NCBI GenBank assembly: GCA_947623205.1
Contig: CANQGM010000002.1
Location: forward strand, 121,410 to 185,409
Direction of reading: 5' to 3'
DNA length: 64,000 nucleotides
DNA from: an uncultured Clostridia bacterium
Lineage (GTDB): Bacteria; Bacillota; Clostridia; Oscillospirales; Acutalibacteraceae
Shown here one piece after another: positions 9,292 through 17,576 of this stretch. The stretch's first letter is position 1. Each line of letters starts with the position of its first letter. The notes beneath the pieces were generated by a model that saw nothing but the letters and a program-made list of their open reading frames with translations, was not told where the DNA came from and did no database searches. The translations under genes were made by a program, and so were the position numbers.

Positions 9292-10110
9292 ATGAAAATA
9301 TGTGATATGCACACACATTCCAATAACTCTTTTGACGCATTAAATTCGGTTGATGAAATGTGCCAAAGCGCAATAAACAAGGGATTATATGCAATTTCAA
9401 TAACCGACCATTGTGAAGCGCCAATGATTAAAGAGGGGAAATTATGTAGGTTTGGATATTTTGACGAGTTGATTCCAAAGTCGAATATGGAAACAATGCG
9501 TGCAAAAGAAAAATATTCGTCTGAAATCAAGGTTTTATGCGGTATAGAACTCGGTGAGCCTATGCACGATGAAAAATGCACCCAAAAAGCGCTTTCTTAC
9601 GGAGAATATGATTTTATTCTTGCCTCGGTACACAATCTTAGGGGTATGGAGGATTTTTATTATATTGATTTTTCCGCGGTTGATATAAAAAAAATTTTGA
9701 ATTTATATTTTGATGAACTTGCGGAAACCGCAAATTTTAATAACTTTGACAGTCTTGCACATTTGACATATCCGCTGCGTTATATTAAGGAAAAAACAGG
9801 AGTGATTCCTGATTTGACGGAGTATCAGAATAAAATTGATTTAATATATAATACTCTAATAAAGAACAATAAGGCGCTTGAAATAAATGTATCGGGACTT
9901 TATAAAGGTCTTGGAACTACTTTACCTGATGAAACGCAGATAAAACGCTTTAGAGAGCTTGGCGGAAAATACATTACTCTTGGCAGTGATTCTCACAGCA
10001 GCGAGTATGTGGGAAAGGATATTGACCAGGGAATAGAGCTTGCAAAAAAATGCGGATTTACACATTATACTATCTATGAAAAACGCAGACCAATTCTGAT
10101 TGAAATATAA
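9292..10110 (+). CDS. PHP-domain phosphatase, histidinol-phosphatase HisJ family
   Basis: A PHP-fold metal-dependent phosphoesterase of 272 residues. Metal-binding motifs are visible: DMHTHSNNS at residues 5-13, DHCE, the ASVHN segment, and DSHS near the C-terminus. HisJ-type enzymes remove phosphate from histidinol phosphate, but no histidine genes are nearby, so the substrate is open. I moved the start from the ORF-track TTG to ATG 9292, which has GGGAGG ten bases upstream. The 3' end converges with galU across a shared terminator. Confidence 0.85.
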   Translation: MKICDMHTHSNNSFDALNSVDEMCQSAINKGLYAISITDHCEAPMIKEGKLCRFGYFDELIPKSNMETMRAKEKYSSEIKVLCGIELGEPMHDEKCTQKALSYGEYDFILASVHNLRGMEDFYYIDFSAVDIKKILNLYFDELAETANFNNFDSLAHLTYPLRYIKEKTGVIPDLTEYQNKIDLIYNTLIKNNKALEINVSGLYKGLGTTLPDETQIKRFRELGGKYITLGSDSHSSEYVGKDIDQGIELAKKCGFTHYTIYEKRRPILIEI

Positions 10111-10155
10111 AAAAGAGGTTTTCTCCAGTTTTTGAGAAAGCCTCCTTGCTTTTTA
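10111..10155. terminator. Bidirectional terminator between PHP gene and galU
   Basis: Stem GAGGTTTTCTC (10115-10125) with GAGAAAGCCTC (10134-10144), one G-T pair, flanked by AAAAAA on the left and a T-rich tail on the right, so it can act in both directions. The right end slightly enters the galU 3' end. Confidence 0.75.
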
Positions 10156-11025
10156 TAAAGTTTTTGCAATATTTTTAATGTATTCTTTGAGCTGCTTGCC
10201 TGTTTCGGGGTGAGTAAGACCAACCTCGATCTGCGCTTGCAAAATGCCGAATTTATTTCCCATATCATACCGTCTGCCCTCAAACTCAACAGCGGTCATA
10301 CCTTTTGAAACGGCAATTTCACGCATTGCGTCGGTTAATTGGATCTCACCGCCCGCACCGGGCTTTGTTCTTTCAAGAATTTCAAAAATTTCGGCAGGAA
10401 GAACGCAACGGTCAAGAATTGAATATAGTGAAAGCACTTCTTCGGGTGTTTGCGGCTTTTCTTTCATATCAGTGCAGGCAAACACATTGTCGTGTATATT
10501 TTTAACTTTAAGTGAACCGTATTTGTGAATATCCTTTTCGTCAACCTTTTTAACTCCTACTACACCTTCTCCAAATTCTCCGTAACAGTCAATAAGCTGC
10601 TTTATGGCCGGAGTTTTGCTGATTATTACACCGTCGCCGTATAAAACGGCGAAAGGCTCGTTCCCGACAAATGACTTTGCCTTGAGAACCGCGTGCCCCA
10701 AACCTTTCATTTCTTTTTGTCTTATAAAAGAAATGTTTGCAAGTTCAGAAAGATTTTTCACAATATTTAATAATTCTGTTTTTCCGTTTTTTTCAAGCAA
10801 TGCCTCAAGCTCCGGAGATTTATCAAAATGGTCCTCCAAAAGCCCCTTGCCCCTGTTTGTAATAATTAAAATATCAGTAATTCCGGCGTCAACGGCCTCT
10901 TCAACAATATACTGAATAGTAGGCTTGTCAACGATCGGAAACATTTCTTTGGGCATATTTTTAGTGGCCGGCAAAACCCTTGTGCCGAATCCTGCCGCCG
11001 GAATTACAGCTTTGGTAATCTTCAT
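10153..11025 (-). CDS. galU: UTP-glucose-1-phosphate uridylyltransferase
   Basis: Makes UDP-glucose from UTP and glucose-1-phosphate for glycolipid, teichoic acid and polysaccharide synthesis. The 290-residue length is normal. The nucleotide-binding signature AVIPAAGFGTRVLPATKNMP sits at the N-terminus with the activating GTR, followed by KEMFPIVDKPTIQY; the second sugar-nucleotide block VLYGDGVI and the PGAGGEIQLTDAM segment are also present. GGAGG precedes the ATG. It is probably co-transcribed with the upstream zinc-ribbon membrane protein gene (21-base gap). Confidence 0.96.
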   Translation of the reverse strand: MKITKAVIPAAGFGTRVLPATKNMPKEMFPIVDKPTIQYIVEEAVDAGITDILIITNRGKGLLEDHFDKSPELEALLEKNGKTELLNIVKNLSELANISFIRQKEMKGLGHAVLKAKSFVGNEPFAVLYGDGVIISKTPAIKQLIDCYGEFGEGVVGVKKVDEKDIHKYGSLKVKNIHDNVFACTDMKEKPQTPEEVLSLYSILDRCVLPAEIFEILERTKPGAGGEIQLTDAMREIAVSKGMTAVEFEGRRYDMGNKFGILQAQIEVGLTHPETGKQLKEYIKNIAKTL

Positions 11026-11046
11026 TACTTTCCTCCATATAACTTT

Positions 11047-12072
11047 TTAAATGAACAGCGGAATATATATAATTGCTATATAAGCGGCCGCAATGCATAT
11101 TGCAAGCGGAAGATTTACCCCTCCTTTTTTTTCAAGTTGTTCATTTATATTTGAGCCTTCATAATTGTTTTTTATAAAATTTATCTTCTTTATACAGTGT
11201 TTATAATATGAACGGTTTGCAATAAATCCGCATATAATCATTGTAAATCCTTTTAATGCGGAAAAAACAATCGGAAGATAAAGCAGAACAATGTCCTGAA
11301 CCGAGAAACCGTTTAAAACAGAAGACATATTATATATATTGTAATTGCCTTGAATATTTAAAATTTCGTTTGCCAGGGACTGATACTGCGGCGTAAGACG
11401 AACCAATGTTTCACATACGGTAAATCCTATTACAAGAATTGAAAACAGAATACCCAGACCTATCATTTTTCGGTATAAAAAATATATTCCCGAAAAAAGA
11501 AAGGCAGAAAAATTATAACGTGATTTATTAAAATGTTTTATGTTTCCAAAAACTCTTAAATAATATTGCGTGTTTTTACCGACAAATTTAGACATTTCTC
11601 CTGCGGTGACATTTTCACCTATGGGTTCATCGTTTTTAAACCCTGCCATCGGGTCAAAAGATATATTAATTTGTTGTACGTTTGGCGGAAATGGCATTCC
11701 GTACGGAGGCATTTTGCCGTTATTATTCTGAGTTTGATTTTGCTGACCCGGGTCTGATACCGTGTTTTTATCCTGAATATTCAGAGGATATCCGCATTTA
11801 TTGCAATAAAATATTTCTTTAGGATTTTCAGCTTTACAGCTGGGGCAAATTATGGTTTCACAATCTTCAGAGGTGTCGTTATCAACTTTGTTCTGACTGC
11901 TTACATTGTCAAAAGAGAAGTTCTGTGAGTGTCTGTCTTCATAATAACAATGACCTTCGCTTTCATAACATTCTCTGTGATGCGGCGTACCGCATTCGGG
12001 ACAAACAACAATGTCATCGCCGGTTGTAAACTGATTGTCGCAAACAGGGCATTTATAGTTTGTAAATTCCAT
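11047..12072 (-). CDS. Zinc-ribbon membrane protein with DUF2628-like domain
   Basis: Function unknown. The 341-residue protein starts with a RING/treble-clef-like cysteine cluster (CPVCDNQF, CPECGTPHHRECY, about residues 9-38), then a second zinc ribbon (CPSCKAENPKEIFYCNKCG, about 76-95), a Gln/Asn/Pro-rich linker, and a C-terminal part with several membrane helices (about 190-340) that resembles DUF2628 proteins. Topology suggests a cytosolic zinc-binding head on a membrane anchor. It has its own divergent promoter and a GGAGGGG ribosome site. Confidence 0.7.
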   Translation of the reverse strand: MEFTNYKCPVCDNQFTTGDDIVVCPECGTPHHRECYESEGHCYYEDRHSQNFSFDNVSSQNKVDNDTSEDCETIICPSCKAENPKEIFYCNKCGYPLNIQDKNTVSDPGQQNQTQNNNGKMPPYGMPFPPNVQQINISFDPMAGFKNDEPIGENVTAGEMSKFVGKNTQYYLRVFGNIKHFNKSRYNFSAFLFSGIYFLYRKMIGLGILFSILVIGFTVCETLVRLTPQYQSLANEILNIQGNYNIYNMSSVLNGFSVQDIVLLYLPIVFSALKGFTMIICGFIANRSYYKHCIKKINFIKNNYEGSNINEQLEKKGGVNLPLAICIAAAYIAIIYIPLFI

Positions 12073-12101
12073 TTTTCCCCTCCGCTTTTCTATTTCAAAA
12101 T

Positions 12102-12130
12102 ATTATAACAAAATAATCCAATAATTGCAA
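12102..12130 (-). promoter_or_regulatory. Sigma-A promoter for zinc-ribbon protein-galU
   Basis: On the minus strand: -35 TTGCAA (12125-12130), 17-base spacer, consensus -10 TATAAT (12102-12107). Confidence 0.75.
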
Positions 12131-12155
12131 CAATAATATTTTGTTCAAAATTCAG

Positions 12156-12184
12156 TTTACAATAAAGTATAAATTTGTTATAAT
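12156..12184 (+). promoter_or_regulatory. Sigma-A promoter for prfB
   Basis: -35 TTTACA (12156-12161), 17-base spacer, consensus -10 TATAAT (12179-12184), about 40 bases ahead of the prfB start codon. Confidence 0.8.
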
Positions 12185-12224
12185 AATAAATCGTGAATAC
12201 TTTTATATGAAAGGTATATGTTTT

Positions 12225-13343
12225 ATGATACAGTTTGAAGAATTGCTGTTAAAACTTCAGTCAATCAAACCAGAAATCGACGATTTGGCAGATGCTCTCG
12301 GAATGAACGCAATGCTTTCTGAAATTCAGCAGCTTGAGTTAAAAGCAACGGAGCCCGGATTTTGGGACGATGTTGAAAAGTCTCAAAAGGTGCTGCAGCG
12401 TACCGGAACTCTTAAAGGCAAGGTTGAAGCCTATGAAAATCTTACGGCAAAATATGAAGATACCCTTGCTTTAATTGAACTTGCCGATGAGGAAGAGGAT
12501 ATTTCTCTGCTTGAAGAGGCTGAAAGCGAAGTTGCCGCTGTTATTGAAAACCTTGAAAAGCAGCGTTTGCAGACTTTGCTTACGGGCGAATACGACAAAA
12601 ATAACGCAATTCTTACATTTCATGCCGGTTCGGGCGGAACAGAGGCGCAGGATTGGGCGGAAATGCTGTACAGAATGTACACCCGTTGGGCTGAGGCTCA
12701 CCAATTTAAAGTAAAAGAGGTTGACTACCTTGACGGCGACGAGGCAGGGCTTAAAAGCGCCGTTCTTCTTGTTGAGGGTGAAAATGCCTACGGCTATTTA
12801 AAAAGTGAGGCCGGTGTTCACCGCCTTGTTCGCGTGTCGCCGTTTGACTCGGCAGGACGCCGCCATACAAGCTTTTCATCTTTAGAGGTTATGCCCGAAA
12901 TGGACGATAATATACAGGTAAACATAGCTCCCGAAGACATAAAAATGGATGTTTACCGTGCAAGCGGAGCAGGAGGTCAGAAAGTAAACAAAACGTCATC
13001 CGCCGTTCGTCTTACTCATATTCCTACCGGAATTGTTGTTGCAAGTCAGGTTGAGAGAAGTCAGTATCAGAACCGTGACGTTGCCATGAAAATGCTTATT
13101 TCAAAACTTGTTGAAATCAAAGAGAGAGAACATCTTGAAAAAATTGAAGATATTAAAGGCGTTCAAAAAGAAATTACATGGGGGTCGCAAATACGCAGCT
13201 ATGTATTTATGCCTTACACAATGGTAAAGGACCACAGAACAGGCTTTGAAACAGGTAATATTCAGGCCGTAATGGACGGAGAAATCGACGGTTTTATCAA
13301 TGCATATCTAAAGTGCGAAAGCCTTGGTACTCTTCAAAAATAA
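12225..13343 (+). CDS. prfB: Peptide chain release factor 2
   Basis: Recognises UGA and UAA stop codons and triggers peptide release. With ATG 12225 the product is 372 residues, and the key motifs fall at the same numbers as in Escherichia coli RF2: SPF stop-codon tripeptide at 205-207 and GGQ catalytic loop at 250-252; residue 246 is Ala. The ORF-track extension is rejected: it runs through the promoter and GAAAGGT lies before MIQFEELL. The usual in-frame UGA near codon 25 with +1 frameshift is absent; codons read straight through DLADALGMNAML. Probably a single-gene unit or linked to apgM 56 bases downstream. Confidence 0.97.
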   Translation: MIQFEELLLKLQSIKPEIDDLADALGMNAMLSEIQQLELKATEPGFWDDVEKSQKVLQRTGTLKGKVEAYENLTAKYEDTLALIELADEEEDISLLEEAESEVAAVIENLEKQRLQTLLTGEYDKNNAILTFHAGSGGTEAQDWAEMLYRMYTRWAEAHQFKVKEVDYLDGDEAGLKSAVLLVEGENAYGYLKSEAGVHRLVRVSPFDSAGRRHTSFSSLEVMPEMDDNIQVNIAPEDIKMDVYRASGAGGQKVNKTSSAVRLTHIPTGIVVASQVERSQYQNRDVAMKMLISKLVEIKEREHLEKIEDIKGVQKEITWGSQIRSYVFMPYTMVKDHRTGFETGNIQAVMDGEIDGFINAYLKCESLGTLQK

Positions 13344-13399
13344 CTTAAAAATACTGTAAAAATGAATTTTTTCCATTGATTAAATAAAGGGTGGTTAAA

Positions 13400-14611
13400 G
13401 TGAAATATTTTGTAATGCTTTGTGACGGAATGGCGGATGAGCCTGTTGAACAGCTTGGAAATGTTACTCCCATGCAAAAGGCTGAAAAACCTTGTATGGA
13501 TTATCTTGCATCAAAAGGCGAGGTTGGAATGGTCAAAACCGTTGCAGAGGGCTTAAAGCCGGGCAGCGACGTGGCTAATCTTTCCGTTTTGGGATATGAA
13601 CCCGCCGTATATTACAGCGGACGTTCTCCGCTTGAAGCCGCAAGTATCGGAATTTCTTTAAAAGATACCGATGTCACGCTCAGGTGTAACCTTGTTACTC
13701 TTTCGGATGAACCGAATTATGAAGATAAAAAAATGGTGGATTATTGCGCAGGCGACATCTCAACGGCAGAGGCTAAGATTTTAATTGATTATATTCAGGA
13801 AAAACTCGGGGACGAAACATTCAGATTTTATTCAGGAGTTTCATACCGCCATTGTCTTGTGTGGAACAGCGGAAACCCACATCCCGGTGTGCTTACGCCT
13901 CCTCACGATATTTCAAACCGTGTAATTACCGAGTATGTTCCAAAGGGAAAAGACACGGAAAAGCTTTATGAACTTATGAAAAAAAGCTATGATTTGCTAA
14001 AAGATCACCCCGTAAACAAAGACAGAATCGCACGCGGAAAACGCCCTGCAAACTCTATTTGGCTTTGGGGCGAGGGAACAAAACCGCAGCTTGACAGCTT
14101 TTACGGAAAATTCGGCAAAAAGGGCAGCATGATCTCGGCAGTCGACCTTTTAAAGGGCATAGCAATTTGTGCAGGAATGAACAGCGTTGACGTTGAGGGC
14201 GCAACAGGATACATTGACACTGATTTTGACGGCAAATGCAGAGCCGCCGTCAATGAATTTAAAAACGGCGCTGATTTTGTTTATGTTCACGTTGAAGCTC
14301 CTGACGAATGCGGTCACCGCGGCGAAACTGAAAATAAAGTTAAGTCAATAGAGCTTATTGATAAGCATATTCTAAAACCTGTTGTAGAGTTTCTTAAATC
14401 TTATGATGACTTTGCCGTACTTGTTTGTCCCGACCACCCGACTCCGCTTTCTATTCGTACGCACAGTGCAAAAGCTGTTCCGTATCTCATATATGACAGT
14501 AAAAATGAAACTGACAGCGGTGTAAAATGCTTTTGTGAAAAAGAGGCTGAAACAACAGGCAATTATATTGCTAAAGGATTTACAATGATGGATCATTTTC
14601 TTTCTAAATAA
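13400..14611 (+). CDS. apgM: 2,3-bisphosphoglycerate-independent phosphoglycerate mutase, ApgM type
   Basis: Interconverts 3- and 2-phosphoglycerate in glycolysis. The protein belongs to the archaeal-type iPGM (alkaline phosphatase superfamily) rather than the long GpmI family: 403 residues, with metal-site segments YFVMLCDGMADEP at the start, LKPGSDVANLSVLGYEP containing the catalytic Ser, and VHVEAPDECGHRGE plus CPDHPTP near the C-terminus. I prefer GTG 13400 over the ORF-track GTG 13391 because AAGGGTGG is then correctly spaced. The gene ends just ahead of a hairpin that overlaps the next small gene. Confidence 0.93.
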   Translation: MKYFVMLCDGMADEPVEQLGNVTPMQKAEKPCMDYLASKGEVGMVKTVAEGLKPGSDVANLSVLGYEPAVYYSGRSPLEAASIGISLKDTDVTLRCNLVTLSDEPNYEDKKMVDYCAGDISTAEAKILIDYIQEKLGDETFRFYSGVSYRHCLVWNSGNPHPGVLTPPHDISNRVITEYVPKGKDTEKLYELMKKSYDLLKDHPVNKDRIARGKRPANSIWLWGEGTKPQLDSFYGKFGKKGSMISAVDLLKGIAICAGMNSVDVEGATGYIDTDFDGKCRAAVNEFKNGADFVYVHVEAPDECGHRGETENKVKSIELIDKHILKPVVEFLKSYDDFAVLVCPDHPTPLSIRTHSAKAVPYLIYDSKNETDSGVKCFCEKEAETTGNYIAKGFTMMDHFLSK

Positions 14612-14641
14612 ATTCAGTCTACATATTTCCTTAAAAAAATT

Positions 14642-14690
14642 ACATCCTTACATTTATAATTAACTTATCATTAAATGTAAGGATGTTTTA
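14642..14690 (+). terminator. Hairpin after apgM that also covers the next ribosome-binding site
   Basis: Perfect 15-bp stem, 14642-14656 (ACATCCTTACATTTA) with 14672-14686 (TAAATGTAAGGATGT), loop 15, then TTTTATT. It can terminate apgM transcription, but its 3' arm also contains AAGGA, the ribosome site of the 56-residue ORF starting at 14693. Confidence 0.7.
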
Positions 14691-14692
14691 TT

Positions 14693-14863
14693 ATGTCTGT
14701 GTGGTTGATTATTTTTTTGGCTGTATTTATTATAACATTAATAATCGTAATTATTTCAATGTTAATTAAATTGCTTTCAAGCGCATTGTTTTCAAAGTTA
14801 AAGACAATCAGACCAAAAATAATAGTTTATCGTCCCGCAAAAGAACACAAAAAAGAAAATTGA
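14693..14863 (+). CDS. Small single-pass membrane peptide (56 aa)
   Basis: Too short for the ORF track. ATG 14693 opens a 56-residue frame: an N-terminal hydrophobic helix (about residues 4-30, VWLIIFLAVFIITLIIVIIS), then a basic tail ending PAKEHKKEN, so a membrane anchor with a short cationic tail. AAGGATG lies nine bases before the ATG but inside the 3' arm of a strong hairpin, so translation may be gated. No family recognised. Coding status is supported by the ribosome site, helix and clean frame, not by homology. Confidence 0.5.
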   Translation: MSVWLIIFLAVFIITLIIVIISMLIKLLSSALFSKLKTIRPKIIVYRPAKEHKKEN

Positions 14864-14865
14864 TG

Positions 14866-15120
14866 TTATATTTTTTCAAGAGCCTCTTCAAGCGCATTTG
14901 CAAGCTGGTCGGGACACGAGGTTCCTCTGCCTCTGCAATCAATGCCTTTAAGACGTCTTATTGCTTCCTGGGCGTCCATTCCCTTTACAAGCATACAAAT
15001 ACCCGTAGTATTACCTGCGCATCCTCCGATAAATTCGCAGTTTAAAATCTTACCGTTCTCATCAAGCTCAACATTTATCTGCCTTGAACAAACTCCCAAA
15101 GGGAAAAATGTATGTGTCAT
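14866..15120 (-). CDS. TSCPD domain protein, TIGR03905 family
   Basis: Small conserved protein of unknown function, 84 residues. The signature TSCPDQLANAL that names the domain is at residues 67-77, and the N-terminal CSRQINVELDENGKI and EFIGGCAGNTTGIC segments match the TIGR03905 family. The TSCPD domain also occurs at the C-terminus of some ribonucleotide reductases, where its cysteines may bind metal; stand-alone versions are unassigned. It is transcribed against the neighbouring small membrane peptide, with stops only 2 bases apart. Confidence 0.88.
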   Translation of the reverse strand: MTHTFFPLGVCSRQINVELDENGKILNCEFIGGCAGNTTGICMLVKGMDAQEAIRRLKGIDCRGRGTSCPDQLANALEEALEKI

Positions 15121-15216
15121 ATTTTCCGTTCCTTTCGATGTATTGAATATATGTTATCATATAATTTAAAAAAAATATACAAATTTCTTATTTTATATTT
15201 TAAAAATACAAAAGTG

Positions 15217-15225
15217 TGTTATAAT
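15217..15225 (+). promoter_or_regulatory. Extended -10 promoter for the DnaD/DnaC-like pair
   Basis: TGTTATAAT (TGnTATAAT), with -10 at 15220-15225, 31 bases ahead of the DnaD-like start. No good -35 is visible at 17 bases, which fits extended -10 promoters. Confidence 0.55.
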
Positions 15226-15255
15226 CAAAATATTAAGAAATGGGATGTAGATCAA

Positions 15256-16287
15256 ATGGCGGTTAAAATAAATCTTGGAGCGTGGGATTCTGTTTTTGCG
15301 GTTCCTTCTCAGGTGGTTGATGAGGGCTTGAAATTTTCGGACGGAGTAAAGCTTAAAGTTCTTCTTTTTGTCCTCAGAAATGCAGGCAGTAATTTTACGG
15401 ACAAGGATATATCGGAGGCAACCGGTGTTAATATTACCGATATTCCCGAGGCGCTCGATTATTGGGTGAGTATGGGAATACTTCAAAAAAGCAGCGGTGA
15501 ATATTCACCTGCCCAAATTACAGATAATTCTGTTGAAGAAATAAAACCGATTAATAATATTAAAGAAAAAAACGCTGAAATTTCAGATTCGGCGAATAAA
15601 ACTGATAATAAAGACGAAAATTCTAAGCCTAAATTCACGGTAAGCCGCCCTCAAAAGCCCGACTATGTTTTTACATCGCAAAGACTTGCTGTTGACGAAG
15701 AACTGCAAATGCTTGTTAACGAGGCTCAGGTCGCACTCGGAAAAACATTGTCAAATTCCGATATTTCAACCCTGCTTATGCTTAAAGATACCTGCGGAGT
15801 ACCTCTTGATGTTATTTTAATGCTCATTCAGTATTGTATAAGCATTGACAAAGGAAATATGAGAACCGTTGAGAAAATAGGAATACAGTGGGCGGATGAG
15901 GGAATTAATTCTGTTGAAGATGCTGACAATAAAATAAGGCAGATAAAGCAGACGAGTAAATATTTTTCTGTTATTTCATCTGCATTCGGATTAAAAAATG
16001 CAGGTTCACCGACTAAAAAGCAGCTTGAATACGGCAATAAATGGGTTGGTGAGTGGAAGTTTTCTCCGGAGCTTCTGCGCGAGGCATACGAAAGATGCGT
16101 AGACACAAAAGGAGAAACAAATTTCAGATACATAGACGGAATCTTAAAACGCTGGAATGCAAACAACATTCGCAGCGAGGAGGATTTGCAAAAGTTTGAA
16201 AATTCTGCGGCAAAAAATAAGTTTAAGCAAAAATCGTCATACAATATTGACGAGCTTGAAAAAATAGATACACTTGATAATTTTTAA
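15256..16287 (+). CDS. DnaD domain replication initiation protein
   Basis: Primosomal protein of the DnaD/DnaB(Bacillus) type that helps load the replicative helicase. The product is 343 residues from ATG 15256. The N-terminal third looks like a winged-helix (GVKLKVLLFVLRNAG...DISEATGVNITDIPEALDYWVSMGIL, about 27-76), then a low-complexity linker (about 85-140), then DnaD-type helical domains containing LSNSDISTLLMLKDTCGVPLDVI and ending with the YIDGILKRW motif. The track start is rejected as it runs through the promoter; the ribosome site (GGGATG) is weak. It forms an operon with the DnaC/DnaI-like loader 15 bases downstream. Confidence 0.87.
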   Translation: MAVKINLGAWDSVFAVPSQVVDEGLKFSDGVKLKVLLFVLRNAGSNFTDKDISEATGVNITDIPEALDYWVSMGILQKSSGEYSPAQITDNSVEEIKPINNIKEKNAEISDSANKTDNKDENSKPKFTVSRPQKPDYVFTSQRLAVDEELQMLVNEAQVALGKTLSNSDISTLLMLKDTCGVPLDVILMLIQYCISIDKGNMRTVEKIGIQWADEGINSVEDADNKIRQIKQTSKYFSVISSAFGLKNAGSPTKKQLEYGNKWVGEWKFSPELLREAYERCVDTKGETNFRYIDGILKRWNANNIRSEEDLQKFENSAAKNKFKQKSSYNIDELEKIDTLDNF

Positions 16288-16302
16288 ATAAGGGAGTAAA
16301 AA

Positions 16303-17289
16303 ATGGGATACAGCAGCAGTGTATATAAAACGGCGGCAGATAGGCTTTTTGAACGCAGACTAAAGGCAGAACGCGACGCCGACAGACGCCGTAAGGCGAT
16401 TTATTCCGAAATACCTCGCGTAAAAGAACTTGAAAAGGAGATTTCCGCCTGCGGTATAAAGGCGGCGAGGGCGGTAATAAAGGGAAACAACGTACAACCC
16501 GAAATTGAAAAGCTGCGTGATAAAAATCTTGTTATGCAAAAAGAGCTGAAAGATTTGCTTGCATCAAACGGATATTCGGAAAATGTTTTTGAACCGCACT
16601 ATATATGCAAAAAGTGCGGCGATACAGGATATTACGATGAAAACGGCAAAACACTTGTATGTTCGTGCCTTAAAAATATGCTTGTTGCCTGTGCCTGCGA
16701 GGAGCTTAACCGCACCGCGCCTTTGGCTCTTTCAACCTTTGATTCCTTCAGTCTTGATTATTATGATAAGAGGGAAGACCCCGATTTAGGAACTTCTCCT
16801 TACATTCAGATGAGCAAAATCCTTGCTTACTGCCGTAATTATGCTGAAAAATTCAGAAAAAATTCCGAAAGTCTGTTAATGAAAGGCGCAACCGGTCTCG
16901 GAAAAACCCATTTGTCGCTTGCAATTGCAAACGAAGTAATAAAAAAAGGCTTTGGCGTCATATATGCGTCTGCACCATCGCTTATGACCCGGCTTGAAAA
17001 AAGTTACTTTTCAAAATCCGATGATGACTCTGCTCTTAATATGCTTATAGAATCTGATTTATTAATTATTGATGACCTTGGAACGGAATTTCACGGACAG
17101 TTTTCGGTTTCTCTGCTTTACAATATTTTTAATTCACGAATGTTATTAAACAAACCGATTATAATAAATACAAACCTTACAATGCGCGAACTTGAAAAAA
17201 TATATACCGAAAGATTTGTGTCCCGAATAAACGGAAATGCCCGAAAACTTGATTTTCTCGGCGATGATATACGAATAAGGCGAAAATAG
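16303..17289 (+). CDS. DnaC/DnaI-like helicase loader ATPase
   Basis: AAA+ ATPase that loads the replicative helicase, paired with the DnaD-like protein just upstream. The 328-residue protein has a charged helical N-terminus, a cysteine cluster (CKKCGDTGYYDENGKTLVCSC, about residues 101-121) typical of DnaI-type loaders, Walker A GATGLGKTH and Walker B LLIIDDLGTE, then a sensor segment IINTNL. IstB transposition ATPases share the fold, but the zinc-like cluster and the DnaD neighbour favour a chromosomal loader. AGGGAG lies before the ATG. Confidence 0.88.
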   Translation: MGYSSSVYKTAADRLFERRLKAERDADRRRKAIYSEIPRVKELEKEISACGIKAARAVIKGNNVQPEIEKLRDKNLVMQKELKDLLASNGYSENVFEPHYICKKCGDTGYYDENGKTLVCSCLKNMLVACACEELNRTAPLALSTFDSFSLDYYDKREDPDLGTSPYIQMSKILAYCRNYAEKFRKNSESLLMKGATGLGKTHLSLAIANEVIKKGFGVIYASAPSLMTRLEKSYFSKSDDDSALNMLIESDLLIIDDLGTEFHGQFSVSLLYNIFNSRMLLNKPIIINTNLTMRELEKIYTERFVSRINGNARKLDFLGDDIRIRRK

Positions 17290-17318
17290 AAAATAATTGA
17301 AAAAAATTTAAAAATCTA

Positions 17319-17347
17319 TTGACAAGTTAACTGTTATAATCTATAAT
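17319..17347 (+). promoter_or_regulatory. Perfect consensus sigma-A promoter for the tRNA pair
   Basis: TTGACA (17319-17324), 17-base spacer, TATAAT (17342-17347). An exact match in both boxes, 34 bases before the mature tRNA-Gln 5' end. Confidence 0.92.
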
Positions 17348-17381
17348 TATTTCTGTTGCACATTCGGTAGCAATTAGATTT

Positions 17382-17455
17382 TGTGGAATAGTGTAACGGT
17401 AGCACGACAGACTCTGACTCTGTTTGTTGGGGTTCGAATCCCTATTCCACAGCCA
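17382..17455 (+). tRNA. tRNA-Gln (anticodon CTG)
   Basis: 74 bases including encoded CCA. The acceptor stem TGTGGAA pairs with TTCCACA, discriminator G, T arm GGGGTTCGAATCCC, anticodon stem ACAGA/TCTGT with loop CTCTGAC, anticodon CTG at 17414-17416. It reads CAG. Confidence 0.95.
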
Positions 17456-17461
17456 CATAAT

Positions 17462-17486
17462 AGCCCCGAATTTTCGGGGCTGTTTT
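17462..17486 (+). terminator. Terminator-like hairpin between the two tRNAs
   Basis: AGCCCCGAA (17462-17470) pairs with TTCGGGGCT (17473-17481), followed by GTTTT. The T-run is short, so it may attenuate rather than fully end transcription, or guide processing. Confidence 0.6.
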
Positions 17487-17491
17487 AAATT

Positions 17492-17568
17492 CGAGGTGTA
17501 GCGCAGTTTGGTAGCGCACATCGTTCGGGACGATGGGGTCGCAAGTTCGAATCTTGTCACCTCGACCA
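17492..17568 (+). tRNA. tRNA-Pro (anticodon CGG)
   Basis: 77 bases including encoded CCA. The acceptor stem CGAGGTG pairs with CACCTCG, discriminator A, anticodon stem CATCG/CGATG with loop TTCGGGA, anticodon CGG at 17526-17528. It reads CCG. No separate promoter is seen before it. Confidence 0.95.
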
Positions 17569-17576
17569 CAATTTAA

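Noticed and set aside
12141-12224. N-terminal extension of RF2 in the ORF track
   Set aside because: It overlaps the promoter -35/-10, has no ribosome site and does not match the RF2 N-terminus.
16303-17289. IstB transposition ATPase of an insertion sequence
   Set aside because: No transposase or inverted repeats nearby; a DnaD-like gene is directly upstream and a zinc-like cluster is present, so it is a helicase loader.
17327-17569. 80-residue minus-strand ORF with VTRFELATPSSRT-like sequence
   Set aside because: It is the antisense of the two tRNA genes, a known spurious ORF type; both tRNAs fold fully.
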